A stretch of 64,000 bases of DNA, taken from Catenovulum sp. 2E275 (lineage in GTDB: Bacteria; Pseudomonadota; Gammaproteobacteria; Enterobacterales; Alteromonadaceae). The stretch lies in contig NZ_JAOPFU010000003.1 in assembly GCF_025515275.1 (NCBI RefSeq), forward strand, positions 62,001 through 126,000, in the 5' to 3' direction. A program made the translations under genes and the position numbers. Of this stretch, positions 19,065 through 28,921 are shown piece by piece (the stretch's first letter is position 1; each line of letters opens with the position of its first letter). The notes below the pieces were generated by a model, which did not search any database, was not told the DNA's origin, and worked only from the letters and a program-made list of their open reading frames with translations.

Positions 19065-19277
19065 AACCTGAGTTGCATATAAGAAAATTTGCCCAACGGA
19101 CTATTTTCCCGCCTCTCATCGTTATTTTTCTTACTAATAGCTCGCTATTAGGTACAGAAAAATGCCTTGATAGACGAAAAACCATCCTCGTTGGAACGTA
19201 AAATAAGCTTGATTTGGCATTATTTAATCTAATTGTTGAGAAATTTACTTCAACATTTCTTATACGCACCTCAGGTT
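19065..19277. repeat. MITE-like element with 22-bp terminal inverted repeats
   Basis: The ends AACCTGAGTTGCATATAAGAAA (19065 onward; first 20 bases AACCTGAGTTGCATATAAGA) and the reverse complement of 19256-19277 agree at 20 of 22 positions. The 213-bp element is flanked on both sides by TATT (19061-19064 and 19278-19281), a possible target-site duplication. It has no plausible protein. The internal stretch around 19185-19211 recurs at 36425-36451. It begins 6 bases after the stop of the barrel gene. Confidence 0.7.
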
Positions 19278-19323
19278 TATTATATTTGATAGCTAAAACT
19301 AAAAATAAGTTTGGGGCTAAAAT

Positions 19324-19357
19324 AAAAAAGCTTAACCTATTTCGGTTAAGCTTTTTT
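19324..19357. terminator. Bidirectional terminator after the barrel gene
   Basis: A perfect 14-bp stem (19324-19337 with 19344-19357) with A-rich and T-rich ends. It serves the minus-strand gene that ends at 19386 and may also stop plus-strand transcription. Confidence 0.9.
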
Positions 19358-19385
19358 ATTCGATAAGCAGTTGTGGGTTTTAGGT

Positions 19386-20309
19386 TTAATAAGACCAGCG
19401 TAAGCCCAAAGTAACAGCATTATTATAAAAATTAACTTCTGGTACGCTAACACTATTACCATTACCTTTATCTTCCGTAACTACATCACGATATTTGTAA
19501 TAAGATGTAAACGTTGCTAATAAACCAAGGTTATCAAATAACTGATAACGTAAGCCTAATTTACCGATTAAGCTGTAACCACCAAAGAACTCATTTAAAG
19601 TTTCGCCTTCAATTGTTGTATTCTGAGTGATGCTATAAATTGGAATACCTGCTTCAATCCCGGCATACCATGTCCAGTCACCTCTGTTTGGTAATTCTTG
19701 AGGTTCATAACGGTAGCCAAATAAAGCGATAAATTCATCCTGAATTTCTGATATAGCGATATTTGATTTATATTTATCAGAAATATCACCATTAGGTAAA
19801 ACAAAAGGTTCCATGCCATCAGCTTCAAGCTGAGCGTTAAAATCATCAGCTCCCGGTTGAACAAACTCAAAATGAGAACGAATAAAACTAAGCGAGCTTA
19901 ATCTAAACCCTGAAATAATTCGGTGTTGTTCAGTGTATTTATAACTAATTCTAAAGGCGAGTTCATTATGATTAATTTTAAAATCATTCTGCTGGATATC
20001 GCCAAACTCACCTAGCGACCAGGTTTCAGTTTGAATACTGGGGGCAAGCGAGGCAAAGCCATCTAAGTACAAACCAAATTCATCATTAATTGCAACATAA
20101 GCTGAGTTACGAGTTGTAACATTGTAGACATTGATGTCTTGTTTTAGACGGCCGTAGCCAGCTAAATTATTCAATTTTTCAGAATAATTAATCGTTTCGA
20201 CACCCAATTCAATATCACTGAAAGACTTTAACTTATTTTGTTCAGCTAAAACGGAAGAGGACAGCAAGAGTGCAATAGCAGCACCCGCTAGAGTATATTT
20301 TTTATTCAT
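19386..20309 (-). CDS. Predicted outer-membrane porin-like protein
   Basis: A 307-residue exported protein with a signal peptide (MNKKYTLAGAAIALLLSSSVLA, cleaved before EQNKL). About a dozen alternating strands follow (YVAINDEFGLYLDGFASL, ELAFRISYKYTEQHRIISGF, WTWYAGIEAGIPIYSI and others), with a terminal aromatic, TLGLRWSY. It is a probable barrel with long polar loops. I do not recognise the family, and nothing in the neighbourhood identifies a substrate. Confidence 0.65.
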   Translation of the reverse strand: MNKKYTLAGAAIALLLSSSVLAEQNKLKSFSDIELGVETINYSEKLNNLAGYGRLKQDINVYNVTTRNSAYVAINDEFGLYLDGFASLAPSIQTETWSLGEFGDIQQNDFKINHNELAFRISYKYTEQHRIISGFRLSSLSFIRSHFEFVQPGADDFNAQLEADGMEPFVLPNGDISDKYKSNIAISEIQDEFIALFGYRYEPQELPNRGDWTWYAGIEAGIPIYSITQNTTIEGETLNEFFGGYSLIGKLGLRYQLFDNLGLLATFTSYYKYRDVVTEDKGNGNSVSVPEVNFYNNAVTLGLRWSY

Positions 20310-20445
20310 TTAAATGCCTGCAAGTGTGTTAGAAGTAGTTTTATAATATCTTTTAAACTGCAGCCTGCAGGGCACAGGCTACTGCGGGTAGTATAATATA
20401 ATTATTTATAGATTTTATATTTATTTTAAGGGGATAATTTAGCTT

Positions 20446-20919
20446 TTAGTCCACCCACATTTTTTGCATAAACATGATATTTTCAACTCTGCCTGTGTTT
20501 GTATCAGTCAGAGTGACATAAATTTTAAAGGTTTCTTGGTTGCTGTAAGCGAGTTCAGCTAAATAGTAAACCGCATCACCTTCATCAACTTCTTTAAAAG
20601 TGAGTTCTTTTCTTTGTCCAACCAAGTTTTGAGCATAACCGCTTAATTTAAGTTTTAACGGTTTTTTAGGTGTTTGTTTGGTGTCTAAAATACTCACATT
20701 AATTAAGCCATTAGTATTGCGGCGATTTACGCCTACGGCTTTAGCAACACTGGGTTGGATAAAAGTGGATGGAAATGCAATATGATGAATTTCCCAGTTA
20801 CCTTTTACTGTTTGATGTTTAGCGGAATTATGTTCGCTGTCGGCTGCAAAAGCGCTAACTGAAAAAGCACTAAAGCTAAGCAGGCATAATGTGAAGAAAT
20901 AAACGAGTTTGCTTTTCAT
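20446..20919 (-). CDS. DUF4426 periplasmic protein
   Basis: A 157-residue exported protein with a signal peptide (MKSKLVYFFTLCLLSFSAFSVSAFA). The mature part is beta-rich and contains HHIAFPSTFIQPSVAKAVGV, RRNTNGLINVSILD and FKIYVTLTDTNTGRVENIMFMQKMWVD, as in DUF4426 proteins. These are regularly encoded after yggT in vibrios and Alteromonadales. It is the last gene of the yggS-proC-yggT operon, 19 bases after yggT. The function is unknown. Confidence 0.85.
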   Translation of the reverse strand: MKSKLVYFFTLCLLSFSAFSVSAFAADSEHNSAKHQTVKGNWEIHHIAFPSTFIQPSVAKAVGVNRRNTNGLINVSILDTKQTPKKPLKLKLSGYAQNLVGQRKELTFKEVDEGDAVYYLAELAYSNQETFKIYVTLTDTNTGRVENIMFMQKMWVD

Positions 20920-20938
20920 AATTTATCCCATTGGCCGC

Positions 20939-21481
20939 TTAAAAACGGCCAACTAAATCACCCAGTAATAGATTGATAAATTGAATGGCAATAATCGCGA
21001 CTAAAACAGATAAGTCTAAGCCACCCATTGGCGGTAGAATATTACGGATAGGGCGTAAAAATGGTTCGGTTAATTGGTATAAGATATATTCAGCTGGATT
21101 ATTGCCTTGGCTAAACCAGCTTAAAATAGCGCGGATGATTAAGATCCAGAATGCTAAATCTAAAAATTCACGGATAACTGTCATAACTGAAGCAACGGCT
21201 AAAGCAACCGGATTTAATCCTGAAATATTATTCAGTGCCATAATCACAATAAATTTTGCTGCTGCCACCACAAAGGCTAATGCTAACGCAGCAAAATTCC
21301 ATTTTCCACGGTAGGGTAAAATAAGCTGAAATGGCTTTAAAATGGGGTTAGTCACTTTAACGATAAACTGGCAAAGCGGATTATAAAAATCGGCATTGGC
21401 AGCTTGCATCCAAAATCGCAGTACCACAACCATTAGTAATAAGCTGAAAAATATCTGAATTAAAAAATTTAATGCATTCAT
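20939..21481 (-). CDS. yggT: YggT-family integral membrane protein
   Basis: A 180-residue inner-membrane protein made of two YggT repeats. Each repeat is a helix, then the conserved segment FYNPLCQFIVKVTNPILKPF or EYILYQLTEPFLRPIRNILPP, then another helix. The E. coli member (188 residues) has been linked to osmotic and ion homeostasis, but the mechanism is unknown. It lies 30 bases after proC in the same operon. Confidence 0.93.
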   Translation of the reverse strand: MNALNFLIQIFFSLLLMVVVLRFWMQAANADFYNPLCQFIVKVTNPILKPFQLILPYRGKWNFAALALAFVVAAAKFIVIMALNNISGLNPVALAVASVMTVIREFLDLAFWILIIRAILSWFSQGNNPAEYILYQLTEPFLRPIRNILPPMGGLDLSVLVAIIAIQFINLLLGDLVGRF

Positions 21482-21511
21482 GAGTTAAATCCGTTCGTTA
21501 AAATAAATCGA

Positions 21512-22336
21512 TTAAAATAATTTTGCCATTTCTTGCGAACGAGCTATTGCTGCTTGCATCGCTTTTTGAATAATGCCAGTTAAATCGGATTGATTAAAGC
21601 TTTCAATCGCGGCAGCCGTGGTTCCGCCTTTTGAGGTTACCTGTGCGCGTAGCGCGGCAACATCAACACTTTGATTTTGTTTAACCATTTGTGCACTGCC
21701 TAAAGCAACTTGTTCGACAATTTCTCTGGCTTGGGCCTCACTAAAACCAAGGTTAACAGCCTCGTTAATCATGCCTTCCATAAACAAAAAGAAATAAGCC
21801 GGTGCACTGCCAGCCAGCGCAATGACATGATCTATCCCAGATTCATCATCTACCCAAACTGTTTTACCAACTGCCGCCATAATTTGCTCGGCAAAGGTTT
21901 TATCCTCTGCTGTTATATTTTCAGGTGCATACATACCAGCCATCCCTAAACCGATTAAACTTGGCGTATTTGGCATGGTTCTGATTAAAGCGTATTCTCC
22001 GCCTAACATTTCATTTAAGCGGCTCACAGGTAAACCTGCGGCAATAGAAATAAATAATTTTTGTGATTTTTCTTCGGGCGTTAATGCTAATTCAGCCAAC
22101 ATTTGTGCCATCAGTTGAGGTTTTACACTGAGCACAATAACATCCGCCTTGCGAGCTACTTCACTGTTATTTTGACTGATATTAATATCGAGCTTAGTTT
22201 GCAAAGCTTCGAGTTTAGGTAATGATGGATTACTCGCATAAATTAACCCGTTTGGATAGCCGTTTTTAACTAAACCGGAAATAATACTTGAGCTCATGTT
22301 GCCTGCGCCAATAAAGGCAATTGTTTTATTTTGCAT
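21512..22336 (-). CDS. proC: Pyrroline-5-carboxylate reductase
   Basis: Reduces pyrroline-5-carboxylate to proline with NAD(P)H. The 274 residues start with the Rossmann motif IAFIGAGNMSSSIISGL. The C-terminal domain contains DHVIALAGSAPAYFFLFMEGM and the signature VTSKGGTTAAAIESF. I chose the ATG at 22336, which puts the Rossmann strand at the N-terminus and leaves a 19-base gap to yggS. The longer in-frame reading to 22408 would overlap yggS and adds a Lys-rich non-family leader. Confidence 0.96.
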   Translation of the reverse strand: MQNKTIAFIGAGNMSSSIISGLVKNGYPNGLIYASNPSLPKLEALQTKLDINISQNNSEVARKADVIVLSVKPQLMAQMLAELALTPEEKSQKLFISIAAGLPVSRLNEMLGGEYALIRTMPNTPSLIGLGMAGMYAPENITAEDKTFAEQIMAAVGKTVWVDDESGIDHVIALAGSAPAYFFLFMEGMINEAVNLGFSEAQAREIVEQVALGSAQMVKQNQSVDVAALRAQVTSKGGTTAAAIESFNQSDLTGIIQKAMQAAIARSQEMAKLF

Positions 22337-22355
22337 AAATTTTATCTGCTTTTGG

Positions 22356-23069
22356 TTAATTTTTATCTTGATTTTTAGCTGCTCGCGCGCCAAATATGGC
22401 AGTACCAATTCTGACCATAGTGCTGCCGTATTCTATTGCTAACGCCATATCATTTGTCATCCCCATAGATAAAGTATCTACTGAGTCATATTCTGCTTTT
22501 AATTGATTAAATATTTGCTGCATTTGGGCAAAACTTTGTTTTTGTTGGTTTATATCATCTGTATTTGCCGGTATTGCCATTATGCCACGTAAACAAAGGT
22601 TATTTTGTTGGCTAACATATTTAGCCAATTCAAATACCTGTTTGATATCTGTACCTGATTTAGAGTTCTCTTGAGAAATATTGATTTGCAAACACACATT
22701 GAGTTTTGCTAATTCTGCTGGTCTTTGCTCGTTTAACCGGCTGGCGATTTTTTCACGGTCAATACTATGAACCCAATCAAAGTTTTCTGCAATCAGCCGA
22801 GTTTTGTTGGACTGAATCGGCCCAATAAAATGCCATTCAATATCTTGATATTGTTTAAGCTCTGCTATTTTATCTACGGCTTCTTGCACATAGTTTTCAC
22901 CAAAACATCTTTGTCCGGCCTGATAGGCTTCAATGATATCTGTTGCTGGTTTAGTTTTGCTAACCGCGAGTAATTGAGTTGACTGCTGACTGGTTTGATT
23001 CAGCTGCGCAATTTGCGACAGAATTAAATGAAGCCGAGACTTGATTGTAGATGATTCGTATTGTGACAT
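22356..23069 (-). CDS. yggS: PLP homeostasis protein YggS
   Basis: A pyridoxal-5'-phosphate-binding barrel protein that controls PLP and amino-acid homeostasis. It has no known catalytic turnover. The 237 residues show the PLP lysine K38 in LLAVSKTKPATDI, GENYVQEAVDKI, EWHFIGPIQSNKTR, and the phosphate-binding end SMGMTNDMALAIEYGSTMVRIGTAIFG. It is the first gene of the four-gene operon, as in vibrios. Confidence 0.95.
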   Translation of the reverse strand: MSQYESSTIKSRLHLILSQIAQLNQTSQQSTQLLAVSKTKPATDIIEAYQAGQRCFGENYVQEAVDKIAELKQYQDIEWHFIGPIQSNKTRLIAENFDWVHSIDREKIASRLNEQRPAELAKLNVCLQINISQENSKSGTDIKQVFELAKYVSQQNNLCLRGIMAIPANTDDINQQKQSFAQMQQIFNQLKAEYDSVDTLSMGMTNDMALAIEYGSTMVRIGTAIFGARAAKNQDKN

Positions 23070-23177
23070 AGCTTAACTATCGTTTTTCTGATGTTTGTTT
23101 TGAACAGGCTATTTTGGGATTTAAACTAATAGCGAAAGGTTCGTAAAGATAAATAATAAAATAGGGGCAGGTGAGAA

Positions 23178-23217
23178 AAATACAAGGTTCAGCGTAAGAT
23201 AATTTTACGCTGAACCT
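23178..23217 (-). terminator. Probable proS terminator
   Basis: A perfect 13-bp stem (23185-23197 with 23205-23217) with a 7-base loop. On the minus strand it is followed by a moderately T-rich stretch. It lies 18 bases after the proS stop. Confidence 0.7.
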
Positions 23218-23234
23218 GAGAAACTATAGCAGGG

Positions 23235-24956
23235 TTAACCTAACTGAGATTGAATAAAAGCAACCGCTTCGTCTATCGCGATGGTTTGCTTTTCACCGGT
23301 TTGACGGTTTTTGTATTCTACTACACCTTCATCCAGATTACGCTCACCAATGACAAGTACATGCGGCACACCTAATAATTCCATATCAGCAAACATAACA
23401 CCCGGACGTTCTTTTCTATCATCAAAAATCACATCTGCGCCAGCAGCAGTTAACTCATCATATAATTTATTTGCAACCTCAGGAATACGATGAGATTTAT
23501 GCATATTCATGGGTAATACACAAACTTGGAACGGTGCAATATTAGCAGGCCATTTAATGCCAAATTTATCGTGATTTTGCTCAATGGCGGCTGCAACTAT
23601 TCGAGATACCCCAATACCATAACAGCCCATGGTTAAGGTTTCGTGTTTGCCAGATTCAGTTAATACACCCGCTTTCATTGCTTCACTATATTTTGTACCT
23701 AACTGGAAAATATGACCAACTTCAATACCACGTTTAATATTTAAAGTGCCTTTACCGCAAGGGCTAGGATCGCCTTCTACTACGTTTCTGATATCGACAG
23801 TTTGATAGGTTTCAATATCACGATCCCAATTTACACCTGTTAAGTGGTAGTCGTTTTCATTGGCGCCACAAACAAAATCCGCCAAATGGGCAGCACTATA
23901 ATCTACATACACAGGAATCGTTAAACCAACTGGACCAATTGAGCCAGCGTCACAATTAGCGGCTTGCTTAATTTGTTCTTCGCTAGCAAATGTCAGCGGG
24001 GCAAATACATTGCTTAATTTTTCTGCTTTAACTTCATTTAATTCGTGATCACCGCGTAAAACCAGAGCAATTACTCCAGCTGCTTCACCGTTTTCATCAC
24101 AGCCTTGTACTAATAAAGTTTTAACCGTTTGAGTTGCTTCAACTTTTAAAAATTCAGAAACTTGATCTATAGAGTGAGCATTTGGGGTAGCTACTTTATC
24201 CATAATTAAATTAGCCGTAGGGCGCTCACCTTGAGGTGGTAAAGCTTCTGCTTTTTCAATATTAGCTGCATAATCACTTTGATCGCTAAATACAATGGCA
24301 TCTTCACCAGATTCAGCTAACACATGAAACTCGTGCGATGTGCTACCACCAATTGAACCGGTATCGGCCAATACAGGGCGATATTCTAACCCCAAACGGT
24401 CAAACACATTGCAATATGCTTGATGCATTTTGTCATAGGTTGTTTGTAAACAGTCTTGAGTTAAATGAAATGAATAGCCGTCTTTCATTAAAAATTCACG
24501 CGCGCGCATGACCCCAAAACGAGGGCGAACTTCGTCGCGGAATTTAGTTTGTACCTGATATAAATTAAGCGGCAGTTGTTTATAGCTACTCACTTCTTTA
24601 CGTACTAACTCTGTTACAACTTCTTCATGAGTTGGGCCTAATAAAAAAGGGCGCTCGTGTCTGTCTTTTATTCTTAATAATTCAGGACCAAATTTATCCC
24701 AACGGCCAGACTCTTCCCATAAATCGGCTGGTTGTACAACTGGCATTAAAACTTCAATTGCGCCGGCTTTATTCATCTCTTCGCGAACGATATTTTCAAC
24801 TTTACGAAGGACTTTTAAACCAGACGGTAACCAGGTGTATAAACCTGAAGCCAATTTGCGGATCATACCCGCACGTAACATAAGTTGATGGCTGATGACT
24901 TCAGCATCAGATGGGGTTTCTTTCAGTGTAGATAACAGATATTGAGTAGTGCGCAT
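23235..24956 (-). CDS. proS: Prolyl-tRNA synthetase
   Basis: Charges tRNA-Pro. The 573 residues equal the bacterial-type enzyme (572 in E. coli). Class II motif 2 is in [21 protein letters not shown], and [21 protein letters not shown] is motif 3. Between them, about residues 230-380, sits the YbaK-like editing domain that clears Ala-tRNA-Pro. The C-terminal anticodon-binding domain follows. A tRNA-Pro gene lies elsewhere in the window, probably by coincidence. Confidence 0.97.
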   Translation of the reverse strand: MRTTQYLLSTLKETPSDAEVISHQLMLRAGMIRKLASGLYTWLPSGLKVLRKVENIVREEMNKAGAIEVLMPVVQPADLWEESGRWDKFGPELLRIKDRHERPFLLGPTHEEVVTELVRKEVSSYKQLPLNLYQVQTKFRDEVRPRFGVMRAREFLMKDGYSFHLTQDCLQTTYDKMHQAYCNVFDRLGLEYRPVLADTGSIGGSTSHEFHVLAESGEDAIVFSDQSDYAANIEKAEALPPQGERPTANLIMDKVATPNAHSIDQVSEFLKVEATQTVKTLLVQGCDENGEAAGVIALVLRGDHELNEVKAEKLSNVFAPLTFASEEQIKQAANCDAGSIGPVGLTIPVYVDYSAAHLADFVCGANENDYHLTGVNWDRDIETYQTVDIRNVVEGDPSPCGKGTLNIKRGIEVGHIFQLGTKYSEAMKAGVLTESGKHETLTMGCYGIGVSRIVAAAIEQNHDKFGIKWPANIAPFQVCVLPMNMHKSHRIPEVANKLYDELTAAGADVIFDDRKERPGVMFADMELLGVPHVLVIGERNLDEGVVEYKNRQTGEKQTIAIDEAVAFIQSQLG

Positions 24957-25055
24957 TGCAGCAAAATTTCCGTAAATGAATCAATAATAAAATTAGACGC
25001 ATTGTAGCAGTTAAATACCCGCTATCAATGCCGTTTTTTAAGATAACTGGTGGCT

Positions 25056-25694
25056 TTATTGTTTATCTATGTAGTCTTCGTCATAAAATGTGCGAACCCA
25101 GTGTGGCATGTAAATAATACCTATCGACATTGACATGCCATTTAACATGGCTTCTGGGAATGCTAATAAAACCAGTAAAATTAAATAATTGTCGAATAAT
25201 ATTTGCCAGCTATATAAACCACTAGCAGCATAAAATAACGACATAACCAGCATTTTACTGCCAATTGCGATGGCTCCGCCAAAAAAACCACAAACAAAAA
25301 TATAAATAAATAAGTGTCTGGGTAACTTATGATAAGCCAGCATATAAACTAAATAACTGGCCATCACCGGGACAAATACACCGCTTATATAATGAATTGC
25401 AAACCAGAGCCAATCTTCTCCTAAATAGAAAAAATTCCCGATTAAAGCAAATAGGCCAGAAAACAAGGCTAACCTTGGACCTAAATATAATGTGCAGGCG
25501 CACAACCATAAAAAATGGACGTTTAAACCCGGATAAGCGGCGGTTTGAATAGACCATAAAAAAAACAAAAGCGCGGTATAACCAAAAAATAAATGCTGCT
25601 TTTGTTTTTGAGTAATTAATAAAGCAAGTGTTTGTTTATCAAAACTAAAATATAAAATCAGTGCAAAACAAACAAAACTGAATATAAATAACAC
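25056..25694 (-). CDS. CbiM-like integral membrane protein (COG3235 type)
   Basis: A 212-residue, very hydrophobic protein with six or seven predicted helices. It contains AAYPGLNVHFLWLCACTLYLGPRLALFSGLFALIG, FAIHYISGVFVPV and ILLVLLAFPEAMLNGMSMS. It resembles energy-coupling-factor-type permeases of the CbiM group, which take up Ni or Co or make cobalamin precursors. The metal-binding N-terminal MHI(P/A)DG motif of true CbiM is missing, and no ATPase or T component is nearby. The substrate is therefore undetermined. Confidence 0.65.
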   Translation of the reverse strand: MLFIFSFVCFALILYFSFDKQTLALLITQKQKQHLFFGYTALLFFLWSIQTAAYPGLNVHFLWLCACTLYLGPRLALFSGLFALIGNFFYLGEDWLWFAIHYISGVFVPVMASYLVYMLAYHKLPRHLFIYIFVCGFFGGAIAIGSKMLVMSLFYAASGLYSWQILFDNYLILLVLLAFPEAMLNGMSMSIGIIYMPHWVRTFYDEDYIDKQ

Positions 25695-25769
25695 AATAAT
25701 GACCTACAGGTTAATTAAATAGGTTAATTGGATTTTTGAGCGCTTATCCGCTTATCGGGTGTTGTTGGA

Positions 25770-26579
25770 TTAAGCTTTAAAAAGCGTCCACACAGGCGCA
25801 TGATCCGAAGGCTTTTCTATGCCTCTTAGCTCATAATCCACATCACTTTCTATCATACGTTCAGCTAATGTTGGAGTGGCTAAAATTAAATCAATTCTTA
25901 AACCACGGTTATCGTCAAAACCTTTTGAGCGATAATCAAACCAGCTATACTTTTGGTTTTCTTGCGGATGAATCGTTCTGAACGTATCAATGAATCCCCA
26001 ACTCAGTAATTTATTAAGCCATTCTCGCTCTTCTGGCAAAAATGAACATTTACCGGTTTTAAGCCAGCGCTTGGCATTATGTTCACCAATTCCTATATCT
26101 AAGTCGGTATGTGAAATGTTCATATCACCAATAATCGCGATAGCTTGGTCGGGTTGATAATGTTGCTCAAGCTCAGTATTTAAATCACGGTAAAATTTAT
26201 CTTTGGCAGGAAACTTAATTGGATGATCGCGGTTTTCACCTTGAGGAAAATACCCGTTAAAAACGGTAACAGGTTTGCCGTTTTCATCTTCATAAGTGGC
26301 GATAATCATTCGGCGCTGAGCGTCTTCATCATCGGTTTTAAAGCCTTTTTGGACAAATAAAGGCGCTTTTTTAGATAATAATGCAACCCCGTAATGGGCT
26401 TTTTGCCCATGAAATTCAACGTGATAACCCATTTCTTCTACTGCTGCTAGCGGAAAAGCTTCATCATGCACTTTAATTTCCTGCAAACCAATTACATCTG
26501 GGCTGTGTTTATCTATTAGAGCTTGTAATTGGTGAAGGCGGGCGCGCAGGCCATTAATATTAAAAGAAACGATTTTCAT
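25770..26579 (-). CDS. xthA: Exodeoxyribonuclease III
   Basis: The major AP endonuclease and 3'-to-5' exonuclease of base-excision repair. The 269 residues match E. coli (268). Motifs are [33 protein letters not shown] (catalytic Glu), [55 protein letters not shown] and the terminal [12 protein letters not shown] with the catalytic Asp-His pair. It is monocistronic. Confidence 0.97.
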   Translation of the reverse strand: MKIVSFNINGLRARLHQLQALIDKHSPDVIGLQEIKVHDEAFPLAAVEEMGYHVEFHGQKAHYGVALLSKKAPLFVQKGFKTDDEDAQRRMIIATYEDENGKPVTVFNGYFPQGENRDHPIKFPAKDKFYRDLNTELEQHYQPDQAIAIIGDMNISHTDLDIGIGEHNAKRWLKTGKCSFLPEEREWLNKLLSWGFIDTFRTIHPQENQKYSWFDYRSKGFDDNRGLRIDLILATPTLAERMIESDVDYELRGIEKPSDHAPVWTLFKA

Positions 26580-26792
26580 ATAAATAACTGTTCTGGTTGA
26601 GTGAATTTAATCCGGCAAGTTTATGTTTTTGCGTTGGCTTTCGCAAACTCTAGCAAAGCTTTAATGCATTTTTTTGTCACTTTTTTGGATTTTTTTACGT
26701 TTCGCCATTGAAAAGCTTAAAAGGGGTCATACATAGGAATCAACACTCGTTGAGCCCCGCGCTTAACCAGTTAAGAATTTTTTTAATGCAGG

Positions 26793-26822
26793 GTTGAAAT
26801 CAAAAAACAATAACCCCATTAA
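26793..26822 (+). promoter_or_regulatory. Sigma-32 heat-shock promoter of dnaK
   Basis: The -35 element is GTTGAAA at 26793-26799 and the -10 element is CCCCATTAA at 26814-26822, with a 14-base spacer. This is a close match to the sigma-32 consensus (CTTGAAA, CCCCATNTA). It lies about 45 bases before the dnaK start. Confidence 0.85.
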
Positions 26823-26867
26823 AAAACCAAGTTTTTTGTTTAATTATTTAGTTCGGAGATTTTCCAA

Positions 26868-28790
26868 ATGGGCAAAATCATCGGTATTGACTTAGGTACT
26901 ACCAATTCATGTGTTGCTGTATTAGACGGCGATAAAGCAAAAGTAATCGAAAACGCAGAGGGTGATCGCACAACCCCTTCGATCATCGCCTATACAGAAG
27001 ACGGTGAAACGTTAGTTGGTCAACCAGCTAAGCGTCAGGCAATTACTAACCCTAAAAATACATTATTCGCAATCAAGCGTTTAATCGGTCGTCGTTTTAC
27101 TGATAAAGAAGTACAACGCGATGTAGACATTATGCCATTTACAATTGCACAAGCTGACAACGGTGATGCTTGGGTTGAAGTTAAAGGCGAAAAAATGGCT
27201 CCGCCTCAAATTTCTGCTGAAGTTTTAAAGAAAATGAAAAAAACGGCAGAAGACTATTTAGGTGAAAAAGTAACTGGTGCTGTTATTACTGTTCCAGCTT
27301 ATTTTAACGATGCTCAACGTCAAGCAACTAAAGATGCTGGCCGTATCGCTGGTTTAGATGTTAAACGTATTATCAACGAACCAACCGCTGCTGCGCTTGC
27401 TTATGGTATGGACAAAAAGTCTGGCGATAACGTAATTGCAGTTTATGACTTAGGTGGTGGTACATTTGATATTTCAATTATTGAAATTGATGAAGTTGAA
27501 GGCGAGCATACTTTTGAAGTATTGGCGACTAATGGTGATACTCACTTAGGTGGTGAAGACTTCGATAACCGTTTAATTACTTATTTGGTTGACCAGTTCA
27601 AAGCGGATCAAGGTTTTGATTTACGTAAAGATCCATTAGCAATGCAACGCTTAAAAGAAGCAGCAGAAAAAGCTAAAATTGAACTATCATCAGCTCAACA
27701 AACAGAAGTTAACTTGCCTTACATTACAGCAGATGCTTCTGGCCCTAAACATTTAAATATTAAAGTAACTCGCTCTAAATTAGAGTCTTTAGTTGAAGAT
27801 ATGGTTAAGGCAACATTAGAGCCGTTAAAAATTGCATTAAAAGATGCTGATCTTTCAGTAAGCGATATTAACGATGTCATTTTAGTGGGTGGCCAAACCC
27901 GTATGCCATTAGTACAAAAAACAGTATCTGAGTTTTTTGGCAAAGAACCTCGTAAAGATGTTAACCCAGATGAAGCGGTTGCAGTAGGTGCTGCGGTTCA
28001 AGGTGGTGTATTATCTGGTGATGTAACAGACGTTTTATTATTAGACGTAACGCCATTATCACTTGGTATTGAAACTATGGGTGGCGTAATGACACCTGTT
28101 ATTGAGAAAAATACGACTATCCCAACTAAAAAGTCACAAACTTTCTCAACAGCTGAAGATAATCAGTCTGCGGTAACTGTGCATGTATTACAAGGTGAGC
28201 GTAAACAAGCTAGTGCAAACAAATCTTTAGGTCAATTTAATCTTGAAGGTATTCGTCCTGCACAGCGTGGCATGCCTCAAATTGAGGTGACTTTTGATAT
28301 TGATGCCGATGGTATTTTACACGTATCAGCAAAAGACAAAGATACAGGTACAGAGCAGAAAATCACAATCAAAGCTTCTTCTGGTTTAAGTGATGATGAA
28401 GTTGAAAAAATGGTTCGTGATGCAGAAGCTAACGCTGAATCTGATAAGAAATTTGAAGAATTAGTTCAGGCGCGTAACCAAGCTGACGGTTTAGTTCATG
28501 CAACTAAAAAGCAAGTTGAAGAAGTGGGCAGTGAATTAGCAACTAACGATAAAGAAGCGATTGAAACTGCAATTTCTGAATTAGAAACTGCACTTAAAGG
28601 CTCTGAAAAAGACGAAATTGAAGCTAAATCTCAAGCGTTAATTCAGGCTTCTGCCAAGTTAGTTGAAATTGCGCAAGCAAAAGCACAAGCTGAAGGTGCG
28701 GGTGCTGAGCAGCCAGAAGCTTCGGCTAATAACAGTGCTGACGATGTAGTTGACGCTGAATTTGAAGAAGTTAAAGACGATAAAAAATAA
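26868..28790 (+). CDS. dnaK: Chaperone DnaK (Hsp70)
   Basis: The ATP-driven Hsp70 chaperone, working with DnaJ and GrpE. The 640 residues are full length. The nucleotide-binding domain has [47 protein letters not shown] and [15 protein letters not shown]. The linker [18 protein letters not shown] leads to the substrate domain, and the tail ends in [14 protein letters not shown]. It is preceded by a sigma-32 promoter. dnaJ follows after a hairpin-containing gap. Confidence 0.98.
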   Translation: MGKIIGIDLGTTNSCVAVLDGDKAKVIENAEGDRTTPSIIAYTEDGETLVGQPAKRQAITNPKNTLFAIKRLIGRRFTDKEVQRDVDIMPFTIAQADNGDAWVEVKGEKMAPPQISAEVLKKMKKTAEDYLGEKVTGAVITVPAYFNDAQRQATKDAGRIAGLDVKRIINEPTAAALAYGMDKKSGDNVIAVYDLGGGTFDISIIEIDEVEGEHTFEVLATNGDTHLGGEDFDNRLITYLVDQFKADQGFDLRKDPLAMQRLKEAAEKAKIELSSAQQTEVNLPYITADASGPKHLNIKVTRSKLESLVEDMVKATLEPLKIALKDADLSVSDINDVILVGGQTRMPLVQKTVSEFFGKEPRKDVNPDEAVAVGAAVQGGVLSGDVTDVLLLDVTPLSLGIETMGGVMTPVIEKNTTIPTKKSQTFSTAEDNQSAVTVHVLQGERKQASANKSLGQFNLEGIRPAQRGMPQIEVTFDIDADGILHVSAKDKDTGTEQKITIKASSGLSDDEVEKMVRDAEANAESDKKFEELVQARNQADGLVHATKKQVEEVGSELATNDKEAIETAISELETALKGSEKDEIEAKSQALIQASAKLVEIAQAKAQAEGAGAEQPEASANNSADDVVDAEFEEVKDDKK

Positions 28791-28818
28791 TAATTTAGCT
28801 TAACGGCTAATTTATTAA

Positions 28819-28878
28819 GCTTGCCACAGAGCGCTGGCAAGCGGTCTAAGTTGACTAAACGGGCGCTTGCGCCCGTTT
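28819..28878 (+). terminator. Hairpins between dnaK and dnaJ
   Basis: There are two hairpins. One has an 8-bp stem (28819-28826 with 28835-28842). The other has a GC-rich 10-bp stem (28857-28866 with 28869-28878). No long T-run follows, so this looks like a partial attenuator or an mRNA processing/stability element that lowers dnaJ relative to dnaK. Confidence 0.5.
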
Positions 28879-28921
28879 GACCGTTTTGCACAAGGCAATA
28901 ACCGAAAACTGAGCAAGATAT

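Noticed and set aside
19063-19269. Open frame across the MITE-like element
   Set aside because: It is produced by the repeat sequence itself, with no signal, domain or ribosome site.
20355-20395. Hairpin between the porin-like gene and the DUF4426 gene
   Set aside because: A GC-rich imperfect stem (GCAGCCTG with CAGGCTACTGC) is present, but with no clear T-run. It could be a weak terminator, and I cannot support a specific call.
22337-22408. Longer proC N-terminus
   Set aside because: The extension lies within yggS and precedes the Rossmann motif with non-family residues.
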